Shown: in pieces, positions 18,601 to 27,949 of the stretch
How the letters are laid out: each line of letters starts with the position of its first letter
Numbering within the stretch: the stretch's first letter is position 1
Assembly (NCBI GenBank): GCA_002497765.1
Contig: DAET01000045.1
Span: 36,326-99,925, forward strand
DNA length: 63,600 nt
Source of the DNA: Euryarchaeota archaeon UBA486
GTDB taxonomy: Archaea > Thermoplasmatota > Poseidoniia > Poseidoniales > Poseidoniaceae
Reading direction: 5' to 3'
The notes under the pieces: model-generated
Told to the model about the DNA's origin: nothing
The model's input: the letters and a program-made list of their open reading frames with translations, nothing else
Database searches by the model: none
Translations under genes and position numbers: made by a program

Positions 18601-21600
18601 AAGGGAAGACGTGGTTCTGGCGTGTCCGCGCCGTTTCGGCCACCAACCAAATCGGCAACTGGTCCAACGTTTACCACTTCCAACTCCCCGACCTCAACAC
18701 CGTTGTCTACAACGCCACCAAGGCTTCGGTTGAACTCCGCCACCACGGCGCCCTGCCTCACCTCAGCACACCCCACTTGGTCGACACCTACGTCGTTGAG
18801 AACGGTTCAGGTTCCGATAACACCCAAGAGAATTCCACCACGCTGGTCGTGGGTGAAACCTCCACTGGCTACCAAGCGGCGGCGTTGATTCGTATTCCGC
18901 TCAGTGAAGTGCCCCAGCCGAGCGGTGCCCGTGTGACCGGTGCCGAGTTGAGCCTCTTTGCCGAATACGGGTCGGTTGAGGACGAACCCGTGGCCATCCG
19001 CCCCGTGCTGCAACCCTGGACCACCTCTGCCAACGCCACGACGTACGACGGCACCAATGCCTGGGCGCAGCGCGGTGGCCGTGCCATTGGGACGGACATC
19101 GGTGGCTACGTTGACCTCGTTGCCAGCGTCGAAGACGACTGGATGGACTTTGACGTGACGGAAGCCGTGCAGGCTGCGTTGGCCGCCGGACAGAACCACG
19201 TCTCGCTCATGGTTTACACCTCGAGCCAAACCACGGACGAAATCACGTTCACGTCGACCGAGGGAAGTGCCAGCGAACGACCGTATCTCACCTTGACCTG
19301 GGAAGACGGCACCGTGGCCACCCCGACCGTCAGTGGCGTAAACGCTGCGCCAACCAGCGGCTCCATCGTGTGGGACACCGCCTCCCACGCCCTTCAGGCG
19401 GACCGCTCGCCCACCTTCTCGTGGTCCTACAGCAGCTCGACTGCTGCCACAGGGTGGCGCGTGTTCATCCAGGCCGACGCCAGCAACGACATGGCCGGGC
19501 TCTACACCTACGACTCCCGAACCACGCCTGGCGCCTTTGACACCACCAACCTGACCTTCACACCCCCACAAGACCTGACCTTCGCTCAGGAAATTCGCTG
19601 GATGGTCCAACCGATGAACAACGGCATGCTGGGCCCACGAAGCACGTCGACCATCTTCTACCTCCCCAACGATGTCGGTGAGGAGATCAACAGCACGCAC
19701 GCTACGCTTTCCATCCAAGAGGGCTCCATCATCCCGTCCACCGCTTACCCAACGGTCACCTCCGACACCTACCTTGACACCGGCAACATCTACGCCAACC
19801 GTGGTTCCTCTTCCAGCCTCTTCGTTGGCCGAAGCCAAGTGTCCACAAACAACCCCAGCCTCCGTTCGATGTCACTGGTCAACATGGATTTCAGTTCGCT
19901 GCCCATGCCAGGAACCTACGAAGTGGTGAACGCCAGCCTTGAATTCACGGCCACCAACGTGTACCAGAATACCTTTGTCGCCGTCGGTGAGACCATCTCG
20001 GCGTGGACGGAATCCTCCGTGTACGCCTATCCAGCTGGAAACAATTCGACGTGGGCGTCCACGGGTGGGTACTCAGGGGATGATTTTGACATCCCATTCA
20101 ATCCAGCCCAGTGGGTCAACAGCACCGGAACTGCGGCCTTCAATGTCACGGCGCTTGTTCAGCACGCGCTGGCCAACAACATGGCTGAACTCAACGTTGT
20201 CCTCTTCCCTGTGGAGCGAGACAATGGCGTCAATGGACGTGTCCAGTTCGCTTCAAGTGAAGCCACCAACATTGACGTTCGTCCACGCCTCAACCTGACC
20301 TACCGGACCAGTGCCGCTTGGACGCCGTCGTCTCCAACCGGTCTCCTACCTGCGGATGGAAGCACCTTGTGGAACACTTCACAACCCCGTCCATCCGGTT
20401 TGAACGACAGCGATTTCTCGTGGACAACCTCGTACTCGAACGAAACTCAATTGGTCGCTTGTGCCAGCGATGATCCCCTCTTCCTGGATGAAGAGAAGAC
20501 AAACTGCTACAATTCAAACGATATTCTCGCAGGTCTTTACGACAACATAACGATCGACCTTGCCAACAATACGGTGAACAGTGCCGAATTGGGGAAGGGT
20601 GATTATTGGCAGTATTGGCGTATTCGTGCCGATCAGGGCGAACGAATCGGTGAATGGTCCTCGATCAACAAGTACCGCGTCCCCAACGACCAGGGCAGCG
20701 ACGACGGAAACGGGAATCACACCGTCAATTTGTCCCGAGGATCGATTTTCGAAACCACCGGCCTCTTGCCCATGGTTGAGGATGTTGAGATCGACTCCAA
20801 CGCTACGGTGAACCGTGGTTCCTCCAACACCATGGTGCTCGGCGTCAACAGTTTGGGCACAGGACAGAGCAGTATTTTGATGGAGTTTGACCTCAGTAAT
20901 ATCCCGTGGCCGTCCGCCATGACGCCAACGCAGATGATGCTCCGGATGTACCAGCCGGGCGTTTTGGGTACTTCGTCGACCACGATTGCGGCCTACCCGT
21001 GCAGCGGCTTCACGGAATCAAGCGTCGTCTGGGCTACGGCACCTACGTGCTCCACCAGTGAAATCACCCGATCGACCCTCACGTTGAACAACCCCTTCGG
21101 TTGGATGGAGTGGGATTTGACCAGCCTTGCGCAAGCCAACATTGCGAACGGTAACACCACGATGACGTTCAAGCTCGCCATGATTGGCAGCACCGGTTCG
21201 TCTCACAGCTTCTACTCCTCGGAATACTCCGACGCCACCTACCACCCGCATCTTGTCTTGGACTACGTGGACAACGTGAACGGCATCGTCCCACCTGCAC
21301 AACCCACCTTGACCTCCCCGGCTGACGGCCAGGTGCTCTACGCCGAGAACGACGGTTTGCTGACGCCATCGACCCAACCTGCTTTGACATGGACGCCCGT
21401 GAGCGGTGCGACGGGCTACATCGTCACCATCGCCAACGAGAGCGGTGTCTACAAGTTCCGCTCGTGGGAGGATTCAGAAATCACGAACACCACCTTCCGC
21501 TTCGAAGACAACCTCACCGAAGGTCAACTCTTCTCGTGGTGGGTGCAGGGCGTGAACCAGTCCATTCCAGGGCCCTCCTCTTCCCGCTGGAGCTTCGCCG

Positions 21601-24600
21601 TTGGTGCTCCCGACCACACTTACAACAACGACTACACCTACACTTACAGGTTCCAGACCGGCAGTGAAATCGCCGCCTTCGGTCACACCAACGTCCAGGA
21701 CACGGCCGTTTACAGCGAGTACGCCGACACCAATTTTGCCGGCGAATCGACCATCAGCGCGGGCAGCTACTGTGGAACACTTTGGGCCGACGAATGCCGA
21801 ATCAACATGGCGTTGAACGCCGCTCAGGTGCCGTTTGCTCAGTACCAACAGGTCCACTCGGCTTCGCTTGGGCTCTACGTCGAATCATGGACGTCCGTCC
21901 AGGGTGCGACGTCAGTCTCCTTCAACGTCCACCCCATCACCAACACGAACTGGGGTGCAGCCTCCGCCACCTGGAACGGTACCACCGCTGGTGGCACGTG
22001 GGGTGCACCCGGTATGCAAGCAGGTGTGGATTACGGCGATGCCGTGTCCACCACCGTCGTCAACGTTGACACCACGGGCTGGATTTGGTTTGATGTCAGT
22101 ACACCGGGCATGACCATCACCAGCGAACAAGCATGGGTGATCATTGCCACCCCGAACAACGGCTACGCCCACGCCTCGTTCTACTCCGGCTCCGCCACCA
22201 ACGTCAATTTCCGACCTCAAATGCAATTCAACACCACGAACATCACCAGCGTGGCCATCAGCCCGTCCGGTACGCCGACCACCGACGCAGACTCGGCGGT
22301 GAACTTCAATTCCGTGGCGTACGACCACCAAACCATGGTTCAGTCGCCGCCCATGACGTGGACGTCCTCCTCTGGCAGCATCGGCAGCAACGGATTGTTC
22401 ACGCCCAATACCGCTGGTGTAACGACCATCACGTCGTGCTTTGGCCTTGTGTGCGGTACTCAGAACATCACGGTCACGCCCGGCGCACCTGTTGACCTCA
22501 TCGTGACGCCGCTGACGGCGACCATCACGGCCGATGAAACGTTGACCATCAACGCTCAGATGGCTGACCAGCACGGCAATTTCCTCACGGGTGAAACGAT
22601 TGACATCACGCCGTCCAACGGGACCATGATGGGGACGACGTTCATGCCCTACACCGCTGGTTCGCACACCATCACGGTGTCTCACCCAGCCAGTGGTCAA
22701 CAGGTGTCTGTGGACGTGACCGTCCTTCCAGGTGCGCCATCCTCTCTCGTGATGAGCGGCTGTGGAGGCACCGTGCCTGCCGGTGTATGGTGCGACATTA
22801 CCCTTGAGCTGTACGACCAGTTCGGAAATGCACTCGCCCTCAGTGAAGCTGGCAACCTCACGTGGACCACCACCAACGGGAACTACTCGGAAATCAACGA
22901 TCAGTACTTCCCCGACCACGTTGGCGTTTGGACGTTGAGCGTGAGTTCGGTCTCCGGCGTAGCCGCTGAGATGAACATCACCGTCGGACATGGCGCCATT
23001 GACTTCCTCGAATTGAATGCTTCAGCGACCTCCATCACCGCCGACGACCGTGTCTACATCAACACCACTCGGGTTGACGTCCGAGGAAACCGATTGGCAG
23101 TGGTGCTCCCGGCGGACAACTGGACCAAGACCTCCGACGGGCAACTCACACCCGGTGCCCCAGCCATCTGGGACCCGGTGAAGACCGGTGCGAAGATCCT
23201 CGAGGCCCGGTACGAAACGACCCTGACGCAGATCACCATCGACGTGGCCAAGGGGAAGATTCAGACTCTGCGCATCGAAGTGGACGACGTCGACTCCACA
23301 TGGGCGCACTTCGATTTGACCGCCGATGACACGCTTGATGCCGATGTGTTTGCCATCGATGCCAAGGGCAACCAGTGGGCCATCGTCGTAAACTGGACCC
23401 TTGACCACCCAACGATGGGCGACTCCTCGAACTTCCTCGAGGTGCTCACGGGCGACACGACCACGTTCACGCCGTACTTCGCCAGCGAAGACCCCTACAC
23501 CATGACGGCCACCTACGACGACGGCACCACCGTTCATGCCGTGAGCATCAACATGACCGTTGACCACGGGTTCTTGCACACGGTGAGCATTGAAGGCACG
23601 GCCAACGACCCCGACCGAAGCACCGGTGCGGTGTTTGAACTGACCTCGGACTACGCCGTTGATTTCCTATCGGACCTCTACGACGCTGACAACAACCGCA
23701 TCACGTCCGACGGATTGACTTGGGTTGAGGTCAACGTTGCTACTGGCGATACCGAGGACATCACGACCCAACTGTTGCTGGACGGCATGCGATGGGAAGC
23801 CACCATGGTCGGCGAATGGCGTATTGAGGCCTACCAGGTCAGCGGTACTGGCTTCAACGTTAGCGACAGCATCACCATCACGGTGGTTCATGGCGAAGCC
23901 GTCACCGTTAGCGCCGACGTGTCTTTGAGCACGCCGACGGCCGGTGATCGTGTCGACATACAAGTGACCGGAACCGACGCGGATGGCAATCAGTTCCCAC
24001 AGAACGTTGAGTGGACCGAGAACGGTGAATCCGTCCCGACCCTGAGCGTCATCACGACCTCCGAGGGCACCTACACCTACGATGCGGAAGTCGCCGGCGT
24101 TCACACCCTGCAGTACGCTGTCGGTGGAGCGGTCTCCACGACCGAAATCACGGTCTCAGCTCAAAGCATCGTTGCACGACTTGAGGTGAACCTCTCTGCC
24201 GATACCGTCGAGCAGCTGGAGAGTTTGGACGTTAGCATCCGAGCCTTCGACGCCTTTGACAACGAAATCGACGTGCCCGGTAGTATTCAGGTTGAATCCA
24301 CGGGCCGGGGAACCGCCATGATGACCTCCTCCGACTTCTGGACCATCACGACCCTCGATGATGGCCCACAAACCATCACGGTGAGCGTTGGTGCGGTTCG
24401 TGTCAACGCGGAAATCAACGTCGAAGGCAACCTTGCCGGCTTCTTTGAGGCTGGCGGAACCCTCTACTACGTTGGTGCAGGTCTGCTTGCCATTGTTGCC
24501 GTGGTTCTCCTCGGCCTTCTCGTGATGTTCATGCGTGGTGGAAGCACCGATGATTGGGATGACGAGGATGAAGACGACGATGATGATGACGACGCTCCCT

Positions 24601-24854
24601 CCGGCCCGACGGGTCGTGCTCCCGGTCCGAGTGGTCCTGCGCCTGGTCCAAGCGGTCCTGCGCCTGGTCCAAGCGGTCCTGCGCCCGGCCCCACCGGTCC
24701 ACCTGCTGAAGAAGCCCCCGTTGAGGAGGCCGAAGAAGAAGCTGAGATCGAGACGAGTGTTGACGAAGACGGCACAGAATGGTGGGAAGACGAAGACGGT
24801 ACCTGGTGGTACCGCCTAGCCGGCGAGGAAGAGTGGCAAGAGTACAACGAATGA
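15699..24854 (+). CDS. Giant cell-surface protein with seven DNRLRE-like modules and Ig-like repeats
   Basis: A 3051-residue protein starting at MRSVRIVSPRATALLLVLMF, a signal peptide. About seven DNRLRE-like modules follow, each opening with a DT(Y/F)-type strand near 15850, 16815, 17800, 18780, 19760, 20775 and 21695 and usually ending in a 'RP.L' strand; the last six starts are roughly 0.98 kb apart. Between them sit fibronectin-like linkers with QP.L.W and W..R. motifs. Residues 2180-2910 are Ig-like repeats with TITADETLTINAQMADQHGN-type strands. A single transmembrane helix (about 2918-2945) leads to a cytoplasmic tail: an Asp/Glu run, collagen-like APGPSGP repeats and an aromatic end with GTEWWEDEDGTWWYR. 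Many N-x-S/T sites suggest glycosylation. It is probably a stalk or adhesin; the ligand is unknown. Confidence 0.85.
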   Translation: MRSVRIVSPRATALLLVLMFIFADLSLPQTMEGWSELEDEPTVHRAVSYHAIHADTYITASAPTSTYNTSATGTLADGPAQESRLLLRFPMNYTASDTIHEASIDLECTTDALGPTELKAYVAHMDRFWNGSFASWVAYASNQLWSEAGGEAGADRGDWEPPALLSGNGTLTLNVTSIAQQAARSNSAYLSVIVASFGATYDCSMSEDTVAANRPELTLDVSAGSAATSGATVSTDLPVDEGAPWMESDFLLQPVTTPALSYDMNSGTDVEIQLSNADDWRSATDEAWHFSTLWSTFASTGTSGAYNLPSNLALTNGTAMHMRVRAVDSNDQWGAWDSTSFLLPNLNVVDNGDGTATMTLGPTDTGLEQDFLQDTFVNETRKTYNYGADALVESSMTSSKERLIHFRTSLNQLGLHDNLTIVNAELKLTRSSYSGDPVVSVHGMEESGLWAEEEVTWNQMSAGGVQWYDGGRSNGTATMALADGNQTSNSFTFDLDHAVQNYLDGGDENPLDLMVAVRGKFESYTNNEGIFFHSAEAANPSDAPSFSITYEWGSGAPPASVNLTAPADGLAVWNKTGDNLSGNTQPTLNWSQPATGDDIVFELATDEDFRLRQMRVDTRVDNDFSPTDGTLAMTGSKTLEVGNMYFWRMATVDSDNHYGEWVSSSFLVSSLESIWLGGDRYEFNLKHGNGSQDNQYPECMDTYIDSAAPNDNYDGDSEMTIDYSPFGGEITALLGCNLVSNLLPDGYAVESAHLRMSLTSTTFGTPTIGVWESNQNDWNAEDATWSSYDGSNTWATAGAKGAERGSLLDSVSVGSSFSEGDSVEWNVTLAVQNAMREDRRVDFIAGMLGAGSGGARTAYFSTAEDSMSSRPELSFVYVPGSDALPSNPAPALPLNGSWSIGTGVDLTPISQPELDWNFGGTMALAGYIVQLDTQADFSSVNSLTYTSWNDAGFDVTNTSFTLQSDLDEGKTWFWRVRAVSATNQIGNWSNVYHFQLPDLNTVVYNATKASVELRHHGALPHLSTPHLVDTYVVENGSGSDNTQENSTTLVVGETSTGYQAAALIRIPLSEVPQPSGARVTGAELSLFAEYGSVEDEPVAIRPVLQPWTTSANATTYDGTNAWAQRGGRAIGTDIGGYVDLVASVEDDWMDFDVTEAVQAALAAGQNHVSLMVYTSSQTTDEITFTSTEGSASERPYLTLTWEDGTVATPTVSGVNAAPTSGSIVWDTASHALQADRSPTFSWSYSSSTAATGWRVFIQADASNDMAGLYTYDSRTTPGAFDTTNLTFTPPQDLTFAQEIRWMVQPMNNGMLGPRSTSTIFYLPNDVGEEINSTHATLSIQEGSIIPSTAYPTVTSDTYLDTGNIYANRGSSSSLFVGRSQVSTNNPSLRSMSLVNMDFSSLPMPGTYEVVNASLEFTATNVYQNTFVAVGETISAWTESSVYAYPAGNNSTWASTGGYSGDDFDIPFNPAQWVNSTGTAAFNVTALVQHALANNMAELNVVLFPVERDNGVNGRVQFASSEATNIDVRPRLNLTYRTSAAWTPSSPTGLLPADGSTLWNTSQPRPSGLNDSDFSWTTSYSNETQLVACASDDPLFLDEEKTNCYNSNDILAGLYDNITIDLANNTVNSAELGKGDYWQYWRIRADQGERIGEWSSINKYRVPNDQGSDDGNGNHTVNLSRGSIFETTGLLPMVEDVEIDSNATVNRGSSNTMVLGVNSLGTGQSSILMEFDLSNIPWPSAMTPTQMMLRMYQPGVLGTSSTTIAAYPCSGFTESSVVWATAPTCSTSEITRSTLTLNNPFGWMEWDLTSLAQANIANGNTTMTFKLAMIGSTGSSHSFYSSEYSDATYHPHLVLDYVDNVNGIVPPAQPTLTSPADGQVLYAENDGLLTPSTQPALTWTPVSGATGYIVTIANESGVYKFRSWEDSEITNTTFRFEDNLTEGQLFSWWVQGVNQSIPGPSSSRWSFAVGAPDHTYNNDYTYTYRFQTGSEIAAFGHTNVQDTAVYSEYADTNFAGESTISAGSYCGTLWADECRINMALNAAQVPFAQYQQVHSASLGLYVESWTSVQGATSVSFNVHPITNTNWGAASATWNGTTAGGTWGAPGMQAGVDYGDAVSTTVVNVDTTGWIWFDVSTPGMTITSEQAWVIIATPNNGYAHASFYSGSATNVNFRPQMQFNTTNITSVAISPSGTPTTDADSAVNFNSVAYDHQTMVQSPPMTWTSSSGSIGSNGLFTPNTAGVTTITSCFGLVCGTQNITVTPGAPVDLIVTPLTATITADETLTINAQMADQHGNFLTGETIDITPSNGTMMGTTFMPYTAGSHTITVSHPASGQQVSVDVTVLPGAPSSLVMSGCGGTVPAGVWCDITLELYDQFGNALALSEAGNLTWTTTNGNYSEINDQYFPDHVGVWTLSVSSVSGVAAEMNITVGHGAIDFLELNASATSITADDRVYINTTRVDVRGNRLAVVLPADNWTKTSDGQLTPGAPAIWDPVKTGAKILEARYETTLTQITIDVAKGKIQTLRIEVDDVDSTWAHFDLTADDTLDADVFAIDAKGNQWAIVVNWTLDHPTMGDSSNFLEVLTGDTTTFTPYFASEDPYTMTATYDDGTTVHAVSINMTVDHGFLHTVSIEGTANDPDRSTGAVFELTSDYAVDFLSDLYDADNNRITSDGLTWVEVNVATGDTEDITTQLLLDGMRWEATMVGEWRIEAYQVSGTGFNVSDSITITVVHGEAVTVSADVSLSTPTAGDRVDIQVTGTDADGNQFPQNVEWTENGESVPTLSVITTSEGTYTYDAEVAGVHTLQYAVGGAVSTTEITVSAQSIVARLEVNLSADTVEQLESLDVSIRAFDAFDNEIDVPGSIQVESTGRGTAMMTSSDFWTITTLDDGPQTITVSVGAVRVNAEINVEGNLAGFFEAGGTLYYVGAGLLAIVAVVLLGLLVMFMRGGSTDDWDDEDEDDDDDDDAPSGPTGRAPGPSGPAPGPSGPAPGPSGPAPGPTGPPAEEAPVEEAEEEAEIETSVDEDGTEWWEDEDGTWWYRLAGEEEWQEYNE
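24618..24701 (+). repeat. 21-bp tandem repeat encoding APGPSGP
   Basis: Three nearly identical 21-base units (24618-24638, 24639-24659, 24660-24680) and a fourth diverged unit (24681-24701, APGPTGP) encode a Gly-Pro-rich collagen-like linker in the cytoplasmic tail of the giant surface protein. The high DNA identity between units suggests recent slippage or unequal exchange. Confidence 0.85.
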
Positions 24855-24859
24855 GGAGG
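24855..24859 (+). promoter_or_regulatory. Ribosome binding site for the GTG-started surface protein gene
   Basis: GGAGG directly follows the stop codon of the giant surface-protein gene and ends seven bases before the GTG at 24867. This supports the GTG start and internal translation from a shared transcript. Confidence 0.6.
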
Positions 24860-24866
24860 CTTTGAG

Positions 24867-27461
24867 GTGACCTTTCCAAGGGCTTGCGTTGCGTTGGTTG
24901 CGCTGGTCCTGTTGGGAACCCTGTCAGTTCATGCACCGGAGATGCTCGAAGAAGCCCCGCCTGCGATGCGCTCGGGAACGCCCGACCGTGTGATCATCGA
25001 TTCACCACCGACTTCGGTTTCAGCCGACGAGGTGGTCGTGTTTGAAGCCATCATCTACGACCCTGTCAACAATGTCTTGGCGGGCGACATTCACTGGTCA
25101 GCGAGCAACGGCAGCATTTCCGATGACGGGTTGTTTTACCCGTGGTCGGCCGGTTTGGTGGAAATCACCGCCGAACACAACGGGCTCGTAGCCCGCCACA
25201 ACATCAGTGTCGAAGCCGGTGTTCCCACCTCCATTGAAATTACTCGGTTGAGCCTGGGGGTGCTCGAGCCCACGACCCTCACAGCGGATGTACTGGACGG
25301 TCGTGGCAATCGGATGCCCGGTCCAGCCACCATGGTTTGGGACATTGATGGTGTCTATGCAGGGCTCGGCGAGCCCACGTGGACGGCAGAAGAACTCGGC
25401 GATGTCTCTGCACGCGTACGATTCAATCAACTGGAGGCACGAGCCACCATCACCGTAACGGCAGGTGCGCCGTACGCCTTTGTGTTCGAACAACCGCTGA
25501 TGGTTCGTGCTGGCACTCTTCAGAGCATCACGCCCAGTTTGGTTGACATCAACGGCTATGAAATGCCCCTTTCGGCGGTTGGGCCTTTGGCGTGGTTTGC
25601 CGAGAACGGTTCGTTCAACGCCCAGGGAGAATACCTGGCAACCAACACTGGGAAATGGCTGATCACCGTTTCCTCAGGCAACATCACGGGCAGCGGTACG
25701 CTGCAGGTGATTCCCGGTGATGCCGTAGCGTCCACGCTCAAGGTGGCGAATGAACCCGAGACCTACATGGCGGGCGAGTCGTATGAATTGGTCTTTGAAC
25801 GCCGAGATGTGAACGGCTACATCGGATTTGTTTCCCCTTCCATTCACGCGCTTTCGGCTTCATCGGGCGGGCTTTCCGTTGATGACGAAGGACGGGTGTT
25901 TTGGAACCCATCCGGCATTGGTCAAGCCACCATCACGGGTATGGACGGGACGGTTTTAGCCATGCTCGAGCTTGATGTCATGCATGGTCGGGCGATCGAC
26001 CTTGCCTTCCAGCTTGAACCACGGCAACCCTCTGCCGGAGAGCAGGTTGTTTTGCAGCTGGTCGCTGAGGATGTCAAGGGCAACCGATGGGTGGTGGACG
26101 GGAACATCACCATGGGCACGGGTGCCGCCGATGAACTCACGGACGATCTGACATATTCGCTTATTCAGGCTCAGTCCGCCCGCTCGTGGAAGTTTGACGG
26201 GAGCTGGTTTGACAACACCACGGGCGCCATGTTCACGGCCGACGTGTCGTTTGATGTTCAACCCGGTCGATTGGCCTTTATCGAACTCGAGGGGGAAGGA
26301 AGCCGCGTGCCTGCAGACGGTTCGCTGGACCTTAACCCGATGTTCTTCGATGCATACGGCAACGAACTCGAACCCATTGCCCTGAATTGGAGTTTGAACG
26401 GCAACGATATCACGCTCGAGATGCTGCTGAACGACGGCCGATGGACCGCAACCAGCGTTGGCGGGCATGAACTCCGTGTCAACGCTGATGGTGTCTTCGC
26501 TACCGTAAGGTTGACCGTTGTGGCCGGCAACGCCCACGGCCTCATCACCGATGCCGATGAAGGCCTTGTGGTGAATGCTGGACTACCCCACGACCTGTTC
26601 ATTCAGGTGGTTGATGTCCACGGCAACATTGCGGAATCGACCTCAGTCACGTCCTCACTCAACACATCGCTGGGTGAGCTTGAGGCCTCACCAACCGGTC
26701 TTGGCTACTGGCAGTTCACTGGAAAGCAGGTCGGCACCTACGAACTCGTGCTGGAGGACGAGGGAGCAGTCCACACCATCCCGTTGACCATCGAAGCCGG
26801 CTCGCCCGTTCGGATTCAGGCGACCATGAGTCGAGATGGCATTGCTGAAGGCGACGTGGTGTTGCTCAATGCGTTTGCCACCGACGTCTACGGCAACACG
26901 CTGAGCATTCCAAAGGCGAACACCAGCGTTTCCTGTACTGCAGGCCCGGCCTCGTTTGTCACCAACGGAACATGGGAAGTCGACGTGGAAAACGGCGGTA
27001 CTGACCGCTCGTGCACGGTGCGTTGGAGCGGTTTGCTTGCTCAAACGTTCTACGATGTCGATGAAGTCTTGTTGGGGGGCGCTGTTGGGTCAACGAATAC
27101 GGCCATGACCATGGCAGCGGTGCTTCTCTTCCTGTTGCTTGCCGTCCTGGTCACCCTGACCCGAAAGGCTGCAGAGGTTTCGAAAGAAGGCTGGGTGGAA
27201 GACGCCTTTGATGATGAGGACGACGACGATGAGGAGGATGAGATGCTTGGTAGTGCCGTTCAAGACGACACGCCGCTCCACGAGCGGCATGGGCTGACAC
27301 TGGAATCCATGAAAGCTCTGGCGGAAGAGGCCGGTAAGGTGGGGGTCATGCAGGCCACACCGTCCACCACGCAAGGACAAACCGGCTGGTATGTTGATGT
27401 CTCCGAGGAATTGCAATACTGGGAAGTCACGCCTGACGGCGAGTGGATACGGCATGAATGA
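24867..27461 (+). CDS. Ig-repeat surface protein anchored by a C-terminal helix
   Basis: An 864-residue protein with a GTG start and signal peptide (TFPRACVALVALVLLGTLSV). The ectodomain is a chain of about seven Ig-like (Big-type) repeats with recurring phrases such as SADEVVVFEAIIYDPVNN and LDGRGNRMPG, close in style to the Ig region of the preceding giant protein. A single transmembrane helix lies near residues 745-765, followed by an acidic stretch (DDEDDDDEEDE) and an aromatic C-terminal end (GWYVDVSEELQYWEV). The gene begins 12 bases after the giant protein, so the two are probably cotranscribed and may form one surface assembly. The ligand is unknown. Confidence 0.82.
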   Translation: MTFPRACVALVALVLLGTLSVHAPEMLEEAPPAMRSGTPDRVIIDSPPTSVSADEVVVFEAIIYDPVNNVLAGDIHWSASNGSISDDGLFYPWSAGLVEITAEHNGLVARHNISVEAGVPTSIEITRLSLGVLEPTTLTADVLDGRGNRMPGPATMVWDIDGVYAGLGEPTWTAEELGDVSARVRFNQLEARATITVTAGAPYAFVFEQPLMVRAGTLQSITPSLVDINGYEMPLSAVGPLAWFAENGSFNAQGEYLATNTGKWLITVSSGNITGSGTLQVIPGDAVASTLKVANEPETYMAGESYELVFERRDVNGYIGFVSPSIHALSASSGGLSVDDEGRVFWNPSGIGQATITGMDGTVLAMLELDVMHGRAIDLAFQLEPRQPSAGEQVVLQLVAEDVKGNRWVVDGNITMGTGAADELTDDLTYSLIQAQSARSWKFDGSWFDNTTGAMFTADVSFDVQPGRLAFIELEGEGSRVPADGSLDLNPMFFDAYGNELEPIALNWSLNGNDITLEMLLNDGRWTATSVGGHELRVNADGVFATVRLTVVAGNAHGLITDADEGLVVNAGLPHDLFIQVVDVHGNIAESTSVTSSLNTSLGELEASPTGLGYWQFTGKQVGTYELVLEDEGAVHTIPLTIEAGSPVRIQATMSRDGIAEGDVVLLNAFATDVYGNTLSIPKANTSVSCTAGPASFVTNGTWEVDVENGGTDRSCTVRWSGLLAQTFYDVDEVLLGGAVGSTNTAMTMAAVLLFLLLAVLVTLTRKAAEVSKEGWVEDAFDDEDDDDEEDEMLGSAVQDDTPLHERHGLTLESMKALAEEAGKVGVMQATPSTTQGQTGWYVDVSEELQYWEVTPDGEWIRHE

Positions 27462-27934
27462 ACCCTGAACAACCAATGCGGGGATTCAAAACGGGGAGAC
27501 CCCTCTCACCACCCATGAGCACCGCTGACCTCGTCGACCGTCTCAACGAAGCTTTGGGTTGGGAACTGCGCGCCATGACCATGTATGCACACTACGCCGC
27601 CAACGTTCAGGGCATTCATCGCCTCCAACTCGACCCGATGTTCAACGAAGAAGCCACAGAATCATTGGCCCACGCTGACGTTGTTCGCCGGGCCGTTGTG
27701 AAACTCGGTGGCGTGCCGGTGACGGAACGCAATGCACACCCTATCATGCACACCACCGACTACAAGGCCATGCTGGAACGCTCCCTTGAGACCGAGACCA
27801 AGGCTGCCGAGGTGTATGCTGGCATCATTACGTTGCTTGAGGAGGTCGGCGACCAAGAGATGTACGACGCCATCGAGCAAATTTACTTCGCAGAATTACG
27901 AAGTTTGGAGAACCTTCGGTTGATCCTCGCCTGA
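27458..27934 (+). CDS. Ferritin-like four-helix protein (bacterioferritin family)
   Basis: A 158-residue protein whose ATG overlaps the stop of the preceding gene (ATGA). The start at 27515 (MSTADLVDRLNEALGWELRAM) matches bacterioferritin N-termini better and may be the true one. GWELRAMTMYAHYA, NEEATESLAHADVV and LETETKAAEVYAGII correspond to helices A, B and C of bacterioferritin. Family role: iron oxidation and storage, or DNA/oxidant protection. By my alignment the glutamate three residues before the helix-B histidine is Ser, and the helix-D histidine is missing (AELRSLENL), so the di-iron site may be altered. Coupling to surface-protein genes is odd for a cytoplasmic ferritin. Confidence 0.75.
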   Translation: MNPEQPMRGFKTGRPLSPPMSTADLVDRLNEALGWELRAMTMYAHYAANVQGIHRLQLDPMFNEEATESLAHADVVRRAVVKLGGVPVTERNAHPIMHTTDYKAMLERSLETETKAAEVYAGIITLLEEVGDQEMYDAIEQIYFAELRSLENLRLILA

Positions 27935-27949
27935 GTGTTCTGCGTTCTC

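Noticed and set aside
18807..19838. Minus-strand open frame of 343 codons
   Set aside because: It is a shadow of the DNRLRE modules with no start signal or recognisable domain.
21912..22991. Minus-strand open frame of 359 codons
   Set aside because: It lies opposite the Ig-like region of the giant surface protein and is an Arg/His/Gly-rich shadow.
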